NCBI GenBank assembly: GCA_034178705.1
Contig: JAXFQY010000081.1
Coordinates: 1 to 34,895, forward strand
Source: RUG12395 sp034178705
Lineage (GTDB): Bacteria > Bacillota > Clostridia > Oscillospirales > CAG-272
DNA: 34,895 nucleotides
Direction of reading: 5' to 3'
Shown here: positions 22,078 to 29,652 of the stretch, one piece after another
How positions within the stretch are numbered: position 1 is the stretch's first letter
Layout of the letters: each line of letters starts with the position of its first letter
Translations under genes and position numbers: made by a program
The notes under the pieces: generated by a model
Told to the model about the DNA's origin: nothing
What the model saw: the letters and a program-made list of their open reading frames with translations, nothing else
Databases searched by the model: none

Positions 22078-23640
22078 ATGGCAGCAAACAAACACCGCTT
22101 TCTTTTTATCGGATTGCTTCTTGGACTGTCTCTTTTTGCCGTCGCCTGCGACAAAGAGACATCCGATCCCCCTGCTTTCTCAACCGATCCGACTGCAATT
22201 ACAACAACAGAACCCGCCGCAACCGAACCCGTACCCACAGAGCCAACCGTGATTTCAAACGGAATCCGCGGAATCGGCGATGTAATCACCAATCCCTTCA
22301 GCGGAATTTCCAGCATCGGAGACCCTTTTATTCTCGCTGACGGCGGGAAATACTATCTGTACGGCACCACAATCGGAAACGGATTCAAATGCTGGCGCTC
22401 CGACACGCTGGGCTCGTGGAGCGAGGTCGGCATCGTTCTGAAGCGAAATACTGACAGCTTCGGCGTAGATTGTTACTGGGCCCCCGAGGTTTTTCGCTAC
22501 CGCGATCGGTATTATATGGTTTACAGCGCTCGGAATGCGGCTCACCGCATGAGCATTTGTCTTGCCTCCGCCGATTCCCCGGAGGGACCTTTCACTGACT
22601 GTTTCGGCGGGAAGCCCCTGTATGCCCCGGATTACAGCGTTATTGATGCGAGCGTTTTCCTTGACGATGACGGAAGAATCTATCTGTATTATTCCCGTGA
22701 CTGCTCGGAAAACGTAATTAACGGCATACAAACCAGCCAGTCCTTCGGTATCGAGCTGAATGCCGATCTGACCGGCACAATCGGGGAACCGGTTCTTCTG
22801 GCCACACCGGACTGTGACTGGGAAAAACAGACCATCAGCTGGAAGATGCTTTGGAATGAGGGACCGTGCGTTCTGAAACATAACGGCACCTATTATCTGA
22901 TGTATACCGCAAACGGTTATACCACAAACGCATACAGCGTCGGTTATGCGACCTCCTCCAGCCCGCTCGGTCCGTTCGTCAAATCCCCCTCTAATCCGAT
23001 CCTCAAGGGGGACGGCAAGTATGTTTCCGGAACAGGGCATAACAACTACTTCTATTCGCCGGACGGCACGGAAGTTTATACCGTCTATCATTGCCATGCT
23101 GATCCCTCCAATACCAGCGGAGCGCGGGTTCCGGCGGTCGGCAGGCTTATCTTCGACGAGGACGGCTCTCTGTCTGTTTTCGGACCGATTAAGCTCCGGC
23201 AATCTCTGCCGAACGGAGAAAACGGGCTGTATAAGCTAAAAACCGGGATCAATGTCACATTAAAAGACAAGGATATGGATCTGACCCCCGTCCTCACCGA
23301 TGGAAAAGCGGCAACCGCAGAAAAAAACAGCTATGTTTCCCTCTCCTCCGAGGACAGGATCTGCATCCTGCTTGACACCCCGCGCGAACTGACTTATGTC
23401 TGGGTTTATCTCGGTGCAGATGCATCGGCACTTCCGCGCAAGGCCAGCCTCCTGATCAACGGCGAATATCTTATAAAAGAGATCAACTGCGGCACGGTAC
23501 CGCTCGCCGGTGTCTTCTTCGCCCTCTCCACCCTGCCGGAAGGTACCGAGATACGCTCTCTTGAACTTTCCTTTACTCTTGCTGAGGGCACAGACCATGC
23601 TGAAATCGGAGAAATTGAGCTGCAGTACCGCGAAGAATAA
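22078..23640 (+). CDS. Glycoside hydrolase family 43 lipoprotein
   Basis: A 520-aa exported lipoprotein. The signal peptide (1-23) has a lipobox-like AVAC with Cys24, and a Thr/Pro/Glu-rich linker runs to about residue 60. The five-bladed GH43 domain spans about 68-390. The catalytic triad fits Asp82 (GDPFI), Asp190 (VIDASVF) and Glu261 (WNEGPCVLKHNGTYYLMY). GH43 enzymes attack arabinan, xylan or galactan side chains; the substrate cannot be read from sequence. The last 120 residues look like a small beta-domain, perhaps carbohydrate-binding (inference). Cell-surface sugar release would suit a gut or rumen anaerobe. It is followed 20 nt later by serine dehydratase, with which it may share a transcript. 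Confidence 0.92.
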   Translation: MAANKHRFLFIGLLLGLSLFAVACDKETSDPPAFSTDPTAITTTEPAATEPVPTEPTVISNGIRGIGDVITNPFSGISSIGDPFILADGGKYYLYGTTIGNGFKCWRSDTLGSWSEVGIVLKRNTDSFGVDCYWAPEVFRYRDRYYMVYSARNAAHRMSICLASADSPEGPFTDCFGGKPLYAPDYSVIDASVFLDDDGRIYLYYSRDCSENVINGIQTSQSFGIELNADLTGTIGEPVLLATPDCDWEKQTISWKMLWNEGPCVLKHNGTYYLMYTANGYTTNAYSVGYATSSSPLGPFVKSPSNPILKGDGKYVSGTGHNNYFYSPDGTEVYTVYHCHADPSNTSGARVPAVGRLIFDEDGSLSVFGPIKLRQSLPNGENGLYKLKTGINVTLKDKDMDLTPVLTDGKAATAEKNSYVSLSSEDRICILLDTPRELTYVWVYLGADASALPRKASLLINGEYLIKEINCGTVPLAGVFFALSTLPEGTEIRSLELSFTLAEGTDHAEIGEIELQYREE

Positions 23641-23660
23641 CAGAAAAGAAAGAGATTGAC

Positions 23661-24872
23661 ATGCGATCGATCCGGGAACTCTACAGAATCGGCAGAGGTC
23701 CGTCCAGCTCGCACACCATGGGACCGGAAACCGCCTGCCGCATCCTATTATCGCGCTTTCCGACAGCCGACCGCTATCGTGTCACGCTGTTCGGTTCGCT
23801 TGCCCTGACGGGAAGAGGACACGGGACAGACCGAATCCTCAGAGAAACGCTGTCACCGCTTGACGGGGAAATCCTATTTAAGCGCAATTCCGTCCCCCTT
23901 CCCCATCCGAATACGATGGAAATTGAGCTTTGGCACAATACCGAAAAGCTTGCAGACGAAACAGTCTGCAGTATCGGCGGCGGTGCGATCCGTTTTTTGT
24001 CTCAGCCGGAAACGGAAGGGGGTAAGGAAGTTTACCCGCATAAAACTTTCTCCGAAATCACTTCATACTGCGCGGCTCAGCATCTCCGAATTTCCGAATA
24101 CGCTCTTATCTGCGAAGGAAATGACATTCTGGATTACCTCACGGAGGTTCTTTCTGTCATGCGGGATGCAGTAAAACGCGGACTTTCTGCCGAGGGAGAG
24201 CTTCCCGGTGTACTGCATACACAGCGCCGTGCTTCCTCGATTTTCAACCGGGAGCTTCCCAACGAAACCCCACAAGAAAGGCAAACCCGCCTCATATCCG
24301 CATATGCCTTTGCTGCGTGTGAGGAAAATGCTGCCGGAAACCGTATTGTAACGGCTCCAACCTGCGGAGCCTCCGGCATTCTTCCTGCGGTACTGATTTA
24401 TGCCGGAGAACAGGAGGGATTTTCCGACCGTGAGCTTCTTAACGGGCTTCTGACAGCAGGGGTCTGCGGAAATGTCATTAAAGAAAATGCATCCATCAGC
24501 GGCGCAGAATGCGGCTGTCAGGCAGAGGTTGGCTCCGCCTGTTCTATGGCTGCGATGGCTCTGGCAGAGCTCTACAAGATGACCTTATCCCAGATTGATT
24601 ACGCGGGAGAGATCGCCATGGAGCACCACCTCGGACTGACCTGTGACCCGATTGCGGGACTTGTCCAGATCCCCTGTATTGAGCGCAACGCCGTCGCCGC
24701 GATGCGTGCATGGGAAGCCAAAACGCTCGCGCGCTTTCTTTCCGACAGCCGGAAAATCAGCTTCGACCTGATTATTAAAACAATGCTGAATACCGGCAGA
24801 GATCTTCCTCTCGGTTATCGGGAAACCTCAACCGGAGGGCTTGCCAAATACTATCACATCAAAAAGGGATAA
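23661..24872 (+). CDS. sdaA: L-serine ammonia-lyase, iron-sulfur type, single chain
   Basis: A 403-aa enzyme deaminating L-serine to pyruvate and ammonia. The beta part comes first (IGRGPSSSHTMGPETA at about 10-25, KRNSVPLPHPNTM), then the catalytic alpha part with TAPTCGASGILPAV. Cys286, Cys328 and Cys339 have the spacing (42 and 11) of the three cluster ligands known in this family. It has the fused order of E. coli SdaA but is about 50 residues shorter, with no gap in the catalytic motifs. A purine-rich AAAGAGA precedes the ATG. Pyruvate formed could feed the lactate dehydrogenase encoded nearby. Confidence 0.94.
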   Translation: MRSIRELYRIGRGPSSSHTMGPETACRILLSRFPTADRYRVTLFGSLALTGRGHGTDRILRETLSPLDGEILFKRNSVPLPHPNTMEIELWHNTEKLADETVCSIGGGAIRFLSQPETEGGKEVYPHKTFSEITSYCAAQHLRISEYALICEGNDILDYLTEVLSVMRDAVKRGLSAEGELPGVLHTQRRASSIFNRELPNETPQERQTRLISAYAFAACEENAAGNRIVTAPTCGASGILPAVLIYAGEQEGFSDRELLNGLLTAGVCGNVIKENASISGAECGCQAEVGSACSMAAMALAELYKMTLSQIDYAGEIAMEHHLGLTCDPIAGLVQIPCIERNAVAAMRAWEAKTLARFLSDSRKISFDLIIKTMLNTGRDLPLGYRETSTGGLAKYYHIKKG

Positions 24873-24882
24873 AAACAAAACA

Positions 24883-24929
24883 CCGCCGCAGAGTGCATAC
24901 ATGCACTTTGCGGCGGAGATTCTTTTTTC
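24883..24929 (+). terminator. Terminator of GH43-serine dehydratase unit
   Basis: A 16-bp stem with one G-T pair (24883-24898 with 24901-24916, CCGCCGCA...TGCGGCGG) has a tight two-base loop as drawn, followed by TTCTTTTTT. On the minus strand it could also stop transcription coming from the DUF1292/6S-like side. Confidence 0.9.
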
Positions 24930-25003
24930 TAAAGCATGAAGAAGCGGCAAACTGCCGTCCGGATCACAAATGTACTCAAAATGGGAATTCCCGCGCCGCC
25001 GTG

Positions 25004-25160
25004 TACAATGAGAAAAGATAAACCCTGCTCACGCAAGGGTGGCGCCCTCTCCCCTGTTTTGTGCTACCAACGTCCGTGCGCACCGGGAAAATCCGGGTGC
25101 GTCGGGAGGTCTGCATACCCGCAGAGGAAGTCCGGGCTCCTTTTCTATCTTGTAGGTTTA
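25004..25160 (-). ncRNA. Structured RNA candidate resembling 6S RNA
   Basis: Minus-strand RNA of about 160 nt or slightly more. The ends close by TACAA (25154-25150) with TTGTA (25008-25004) and GAAAAG (25145-25140) with CTTTTC (25017-25012). Further in, TTCCTCTG pairs with CAGGGGAG, and a 10-bp terminal hairpin runs over GCACCCGG...CCCGGTGC (one C-C mismatch). The 3' strand of the large open region carries its own small hairpin, CCCTTGC-GTGA-GCAGGG. A long rod with a central bubble and a 3'-side hairpin is the 6S RNA plan, an RNA that binds sigma-A RNA polymerase. An extended -10 promoter precedes it. The assignment to 6S is by shape, not by sequence match. Confidence 0.5.
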
Positions 25161-25167
25161 TAAACTC

Positions 25168-25176
25168 ATCATATCA
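25168..25176 (-). promoter_or_regulatory. Extended -10 promoter of the 6S-like RNA
   Basis: TGATATGAT on the minus strand gives TGN plus TATGAT (25173-25168), with no good -35. The expected start, about 25161, matches the 5' end of the folded RNA. Confidence 0.5.
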
Positions 25177-25231
25177 CGCACGGAGCAGGAAAACCATTCA
25201 TAGTATATGCGGATCCGCCGGATGCATACTC

Positions 25232-25531
25232 TCAGGCATCGTAATCCGTTTCGGAAAAGAACTCATCCTCAAAAATATCGGCAATGCGGTCAAATTCCTC
25301 ATCGTCGTCAACAGTGGAAAGGATATCGTCCCCATTTTCATCCTGGGAGGCAACAAAGAGATAATACTCTTCAGTTTCCTCCTTCAGCGGTGTTAGCGCA
25401 TAGTAAAGCTTGCCGCCGTCCTCAACCGTGCCAAGCACTTCAAATTCCGTTTCGGTGCCATCCTCGTCCGTGAGGGTTACGACGTCAATTTCCTCGTCGT
25501 TCAGCGGCTCCGTGTTTTTTTCGTCAGCCAT
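25232..25531 (-). CDS. DUF1292 protein (YrzB family)
   Basis: A 99-aa very acidic protein of the DUF1292/YrzB family, function unknown, common in Firmicutes. The family core is seen as IDVVTLTDEDGTETEFEVLG, YYALTPLKEETEEYYLFVAS and LSTVDDDEEFDRIADIFEDE. The start MADEKNTEP is preferred because GGAGG stands 4 nt before it; the longer frame has no such signal. It has its own promoter in the gap after hemW. In Bacillus the relative lies near alaS, which is not seen here. Confidence 0.92.
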   Translation of the reverse strand: MADEKNTEPLNDEEIDVVTLTDEDGTETEFEVLGTVEDGGKLYYALTPLKEETEEYYLFVASQDENGDDILSTVDDDEEFDRIADIFEDEFFSETDYDA

Positions 25532-25568
25532 AAATCCTCCGTCGGCTTGCGCCGTTCTTTGTGTTTTT

Positions 25569-25598
25569 ATTGTACCATGAAGCAATGGCTCTTGTCAA
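25569..25598 (-). promoter_or_regulatory. Promoter of the DUF1292 gene
   Basis: TTGACA (25598-25593), an 18-nt spacer, and TACAAT (25574-25569) on the minus strand, right after the hemW stop. The leader is about 30 nt. Confidence 0.8.
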
Positions 25599-25603
25599 GG
25601 CTT

Positions 25604-26761
25604 TCAGAGATCAAGCACAGAGGAAAGAATGGTATTACTGACATACATGCCGTCCGCTGTCAGCGCACAGCATTCCGGTGTGTCGGTAACAAAGCCTCCG
25701 GCAATAAACGGCTCCAGCCTTTTACGGTATTTTGCGTCAAAATCCGCACCGAAAAGCGCACGGTAAATCCGCTTGTCGATTCCCTCAGCAAGGCGGAAAC
25801 GGAGCATAACATACTCGGTTTCAAGAGAATCAACGGTCTGCTGCTCTCTTTCACTGCAAAGAGAATCCGACGGTTCTCCGCGCTCCATGCAGCCGATATA
25901 CGCCTCCGGATCGTCTGTATAGCCGTAATGCATGCCTTCAAAAGAGGAATGCGCAGAACAACCGAGACCGATATAACGGTCTCCGTTCCAATATTTTTTA
26001 TTATGCCGGCATTCCCTGTCCGGACGGGCGAAATTGCTGATCTCATAATGATTATAGCCGTTTTCCGTCAGATATTCACAGGCATAGCAGTACATGGCGT
26101 ATTCCGCATCTTCGTCGGGAAAGCGAAGCTGATCCCGAAGCTGCCAGAACGGGGTCCCCTCTTCCAGCTGCAACCCGTAGGCGGAAATATGCTCCGGTCC
26201 GAGAGAAACAACATATTTCAGCGTGTTGTAAAATGACTCCGGAGTCTGGTCAGGAATACCGTACATGACATCGACATTGATATTATCAAAGCCGGCGTTA
26301 CGCAGAAGCTCAAAGCTTTTTTCAAAATCGCGGACAGTGTGCACCCGTCCGAGAAGTTTCAGCTCTCTGTCGTCCGCGCTCTGAAGCCCGATGCTCACAC
26401 GGTTTACCCCGCATTCAAGGAGTGAGCGGGCAAAGCGTTTTTCCACCGTGGCAGGGTTCATCTCCACGGTAATTTCCGCGTTGTCTGTCACATAAAAGCT
26501 GCGATACAGTCCGTCGGTCAGACGGCGGAAAGCAGCATCTCCGATCAAAGGGGGGGTCCCTCCTCCGATAAAGACGGTGTCGCAGTAATACTCCGATGCC
26601 CGCCTTCCCATTTCCTCTGCATTTTTCAGCAGCGCATTTAGGTAACGGGCGCGGAGCTTTTTTGAACTCCCCGGGAAGGAACAGAAGTCACAGTATGCGC
26701 ATTTTGACAGGCAGAACGGAATGTGTACGTAAAGCCCAAGCGGCTTTTCCGGATTGCTCAT
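25604..26761 (-). CDS. hemW: Radical SAM heme chaperone HemW
   Basis: A 385-aa HemW (formerly annotated as oxygen-independent coproporphyrinogen oxidase-like). The cluster motif has four cysteines, Cys17, Cys21, Cys24 and Cys27, in PFCLSKCAYCDFCS; the CX3CX2CX2C pattern is that of HemW. A radical SAM barrel follows with FIGGGTPPLI, VEMNPATVE, RVSIGLQS and DVMYGIPDQT, then the HemN C-terminal domain. HemW carries heme to target proteins rather than making it. It starts 9 nt after lepA; lepA-hemW is a conserved Firmicute pair. Confidence 0.95.
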   Translation of the reverse strand: MSNPEKPLGLYVHIPFCLSKCAYCDFCSFPGSSKKLRARYLNALLKNAEEMGRRASEYYCDTVFIGGGTPPLIGDAAFRRLTDGLYRSFYVTDNAEITVEMNPATVEKRFARSLLECGVNRVSIGLQSADDRELKLLGRVHTVRDFEKSFELLRNAGFDNINVDVMYGIPDQTPESFYNTLKYVVSLGPEHISAYGLQLEEGTPFWQLRDQLRFPDEDAEYAMYCYACEYLTENGYNHYEISNFARPDRECRHNKKYWNGDRYIGLGCSAHSSFEGMHYGYTDDPEAYIGCMERGEPSDSLCSEREQQTVDSLETEYVMLRFRLAEGIDKRIYRALFGADFDAKYRKRLEPFIAGGFVTDTPECCALTADGMYVSNTILSSVLDL

Positions 26762-26770
26762 TTTCTCACC

Positions 26771-28585
26771 TCAGTTATCATCATCAAGACGCAGCACCGC
26801 CATGAAGGCTTCGGGAGATACCTCTACAGAGCCAAGACGGCGCATTTTCTTTTTCCCCTCTTTCTGCTTCTCAAGGAGTTTCTTTTTGCGCGTAATGTCG
26901 CCGCCATAGCATTTGGCAAGCACATCTTTGCGGAGCGCTTTGACGGTTTCTCTTGCAATGATCCGGGAACCGATTGCCGCCTGAATCGGAATCTCAAACA
27001 ATTGACGCGGGATGTTATCCTTAAGTTTTTCTGCTATGCGTCGCGCGCGGGCATAGGCCTTGGATTCATGAACAATGAAGGAAAGCGCATCCACCGTTTC
27101 CCCGTTCAGAAGAAAATCCAGCTTGACCAGATCGCTTTTCTCGTAGCCCTTCAGCTCATAGTCCAAAGAAGCATAGCCCTTGCTCCTGCTTTTCAGCGCA
27201 TCGAAAAAGTCATAGATGATCTCATTCAGCGGCAGGTTATAATGCAGCTCAACGCGCGCTGTATCAATATACTTCATATCAAGGAATTCGCCCCGGCGAT
27301 CTTGACAAAGATCCATGATCCCGCCGACATAGGTCTGCGGCGTGATGATACTTGCTTTCACAATCGGCTCGTAGGCAGCCTCAATCTCATCCGCCGTCGG
27401 AAAGTTTGACGGATTGTCGATCCGGACAGTGTCTCCGCCGCGAAGCTTCACTTCATAAATAACACTCGGCGCCGTTGTGATCAAATCGAGACCGAACTCT
27501 CTCTCCAGACGCTCCTCAATGATTTCCATGTGAAGAAGCCCGAGAAAGCCGCAACGAAATCCGAAGCCGAGCGCGGCTGAGGTTTCCGGCTCAAAATTCA
27601 GTGCCGCATCGTTCAACCGCAGTTTCTCCAACGCATCGCGCAGGTCGCCGAGCCGTGCGCCGTCCGCCGGATAGATTCCTGCATACACCATCGACTGTGC
27701 GGTCCGAAATCCGGGAAGCGGCTTTTCCGCCGGGCGGTCAACATGTGTCACGGTATCACCGACGCGGGTATCCCGGACATTTTTGATGCTTGCGGTAAAA
27801 TAGCCGACCTCACCCGCGGACAGAGAACCGGTACGGTTCAGTCCGAACGGCTCCATACAGCCAACCTCAACGACCTCAAACTGGGCACCGGTCGCCATCA
27901 GAAGAATCCGATCCCCTTCGCGCAGGGTTCCTTCCTTCACGCGGATATAAACGACAACGCCGAGATAGCTGTCATAATAGCTGTCAAAAATCAAACAGGC
28001 AAGAGGTGCTTCCGGATCTCCCTTCGGCGCCGGAAGATCGTTCACAATCGCCTCCAGCACATCACCGATATTCAGTCCGGTTTTGGCAGAAACCGCCGGA
28101 CAGGTTTCCGCCGGAATCCCGATAACGTCCTCGATCTCCTTGCGCACGGCATCAATCTGCGCACTCGGAAGGTCGATTTTATTGATTACCGGAACAATCT
28201 CCAGATCCGCGTCAATCGCGAGATAGGCATTTGCCAGCGTCTGCGCCTCAATTCCCTGCGTCGCATCCACCACAAGCAACGCGCCTTCACAGGCGTTCAG
28301 ACTCCTGGAAACCTCATAGTTGAAGTCGACATGACCCGGTGTGTCTATCAGATTGAGAATATAGTTCTGTCCGTTTTTTGCGGTATAATTCAAGCGGACG
28401 GCACGTGCCTTAATGGTGATGCCGCGCTCCCTCTCCAGCTCCATATTATCAAGGAGCTGCGCCTCCATATCGCGCACGGCAACCGTGCGTGTTGCCTCCA
28501 GCAAGCGGTCGGCAAGCGTGCTTTTTCCGTGATCGATATGCGCAATGATTGAAAAATTCCTGATGTTTTCCTGTTTTTTATCCAA
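26771..28585 (-). CDS. lepA: Elongation factor 4 (LepA), TTG start
   Basis: A 604-aa translational GTPase that acts on stalled or assembling ribosomes. G1 AHIDHGKST (15-23), switch II DTPGHVDF and G4 NKIDLPSA are followed by the EF4-specific C-terminal domain (KLKDNIPRQLFEIPIQAAIG and LAKCYGGDITRKKKLLEKQK). The start is TTG at 28585, 6 nt after AGGGG; the nearby ATG at 28590 is in another frame. Length and N-terminus match the family (DKKQENIRNFSIIAHIDHG). It heads lepA-hemW behind a good promoter. Confidence 0.97.
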   Translation of the reverse strand: MDKKQENIRNFSIIAHIDHGKSTLADRLLEATRTVAVRDMEAQLLDNMELERERGITIKARAVRLNYTAKNGQNYILNLIDTPGHVDFNYEVSRSLNACEGALLVVDATQGIEAQTLANAYLAIDADLEIVPVINKIDLPSAQIDAVRKEIEDVIGIPAETCPAVSAKTGLNIGDVLEAIVNDLPAPKGDPEAPLACLIFDSYYDSYLGVVVYIRVKEGTLREGDRILLMATGAQFEVVEVGCMEPFGLNRTGSLSAGEVGYFTASIKNVRDTRVGDTVTHVDRPAEKPLPGFRTAQSMVYAGIYPADGARLGDLRDALEKLRLNDAALNFEPETSAALGFGFRCGFLGLLHMEIIEERLEREFGLDLITTAPSVIYEVKLRGGDTVRIDNPSNFPTADEIEAAYEPIVKASIITPQTYVGGIMDLCQDRRGEFLDMKYIDTARVELHYNLPLNEIIYDFFDALKSRSKGYASLDYELKGYEKSDLVKLDFLLNGETVDALSFIVHESKAYARARRIAEKLKDNIPRQLFEIPIQAAIGSRIIARETVKALRKDVLAKCYGGDITRKKKLLEKQKEGKKKMRRLGSVEVSPEAFMAVLRLDDDN

Positions 28586-28627
28586 GGCATGCCCCTGTTA
28601 TATGATTTATTTCAAATGCTTTCTTTT

Positions 28628-28656
28628 ATTCTACAACATGAAGTGAACTTCGTCAA
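28628..28656 (-). promoter_or_regulatory. Promoter of lepA-hemW
   Basis: TTGACG (28656-28651), a 17-nt spacer, and TAGAAT (28633-28628) on the minus strand. The leader before the TTG start is about 38 nt. Confidence 0.8.
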
Positions 28657-28864
28657 GCGCTTCTTCTCTCCCGGGGAAAATTTTCAAACGCAAATCCGGC
28701 AAGTTCGCTTTTGCTGATGCCGCAGCGGGTTCCTCTGTCTCCGCATCTGCCGTTTTCCCTTTTTGTTTTTCCGCGTCTCCGGAAAGGAAGGGACGCGGAA
28801 GCGTTTTACCGTGCGACTCCGGAATAAGTATCCAAAGCTGCGATCCGCAAAAAGAGAGCGGCCC
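28631..28864 (-). other. Open frame continuing after the XRE gene's TGA
   Basis: This interval, between the XRE regulator and lepA, holds no recognised gene. In the regulator's reading frame, after its TGA (28867-28865), 77 codons stay open to a TAG at 28633-28631. The predicted peptide looks protein-like, with an Ala/Glu/Lys-rich middle and PDLRLKIFPGREEALDE near the end. It has no start codon with a Shine-Dalgarno, and its end overlaps the lepA promoter. A 9-bp hairpin (TTCCGCGTC at 28769-28777 with GACGCGGAA at 28792-28800) lacks a T-run. It could be a decayed C-terminus, readthrough product or chance. Confidence 0.3.
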
Positions 28865-29485
28865 TCATCTTCGGAAAATCAGCGGAACGGCAGAAAGGAC
28901 CGGAAGCCACCAGACAAAGCGCCAGAAATGGAAACCGTACCCGAGCACAGCAGTTAAAACAACCGAAAGAACAAAAATGGCAAACAGAAAGGAACGCATG
29001 CGTCTTTTCCGCTTTGCAAAACGGCGTTCCTCCTCGTTTTGGGCTACCGTAACCCGCGCTTTGCCGTCACAAACGGTAACAAGATACCGTCCGTCCACGA
29101 AACGCAAACCGCGCTCTCCTCCAAAACGATTCAACACCGGCTCCTTCAGGGAAGCAGCAGCTGGCTGCTCGCTCGGGGAAGGCGAAACGGGAACATTCTC
29201 AAAAACAGGGGGATTCTCCGGTACACTGTCCCCGCCATCACCGCCCGAATCAGGGGCGGTCTCTTCTTTTTTCTCAAGACCGAGCAGCTCATCAGACGAA
29301 ATGCCAAGCACGCGGGAAAGAAACGCGAGTTTTGCCAGATCCGGTTCCGCTTCGCCGCGCTCCCACTTTCCGAGGGCCTGTCTCGACACGCCAAGCTTCT
29401 GTGCCAGCTGCTCCTGCGATAATCCGGCACTTTTTCTCAAACTGCACAGAGTTTCCCCAAAGCTAACCATCCTGTAACGGTTCAT
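28865..29485 (-). CDS. XRE-family regulator with C-terminal membrane segments
   Basis: A 206-aa protein. The N-terminal helix-turn-helix of the Cro/C1 type (about residues 8-61) has LRKSAGLSQEQLAQKLGVSRQ and LGKWERGEAEPDL. A Pro/Ser/Glu-rich linker (about 75-115) follows. The C-terminal part has a basic stretch (RRFAKRKRRMRS) followed by one or two membrane segments (FLFAIFVLSVVLTAVLGYG and FVWWLPVLSAVPLIF). Such membrane-tethered XRE proteins often sense envelope or signal molecules (inference). The ATG at 29485 has GGGA 7 nt upstream; an ATG at 29470 is possible. It lies 167 nt downstream of the ABC permease on the same strand, with no clear promoter seen. Confidence 0.88.
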   Translation of the reverse strand: MNRYRMVSFGETLCSLRKSAGLSQEQLAQKLGVSRQALGKWERGEAEPDLAKLAFLSRVLGISSDELLGLEKKEETAPDSGGDGGDSVPENPPVFENVPVSPSPSEQPAAASLKEPVLNRFGGERGLRFVDGRYLVTVCDGKARVTVAQNEEERRFAKRKRRMRSFLFAIFVLSVVLTAVLGYGFHFWRFVWWLPVLSAVPLIFRR

Positions 29486-29652
29486 AAAATCATCCCGAAA
29501 GCGAGAGATTTTATTCTTTCTCCTTATATAATTCTTGCACCTTTTCTGCAGCGTGCTTTTTGACCGGACTCTGTATCCGGATTCCCGTCTCAATACTCCC
29601 CAGGCGGGAACGCGAAAGCATAGTCCGTAATTCCAAGTGTCCCCTTTTGCTT

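Noticed and set aside
25035..25050. AGGGTGGCGCC, similar to the T-box antiterminator motif (plus strand)
   Set aside because: No specifier stem, no following terminator, and no aminoacyl-tRNA synthetase or amino-acid gene downstream on that strand.
25117..25140. GAGGAAGTCCGGGCTCC, similar to the conserved 5' core of RNase P RNA (plus strand)
   Set aside because: One A is missing from the core, no other RNase P helices or 3' conserved segment follow, and the DUF1292 gene begins within 100 nt.
24936..25163. A 75-codon plus-strand frame in the gap after serine dehydratase
   Set aside because: No Shine-Dalgarno, a starting region inside the terminator tail, and a composition explained by the structured RNA on the other strand.
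28763..28957. A 64-codon plus-strand frame in the gap by the XRE gene
   Set aside because: It overlaps the end of the XRE gene antisense and is highly basic, with no start signal.
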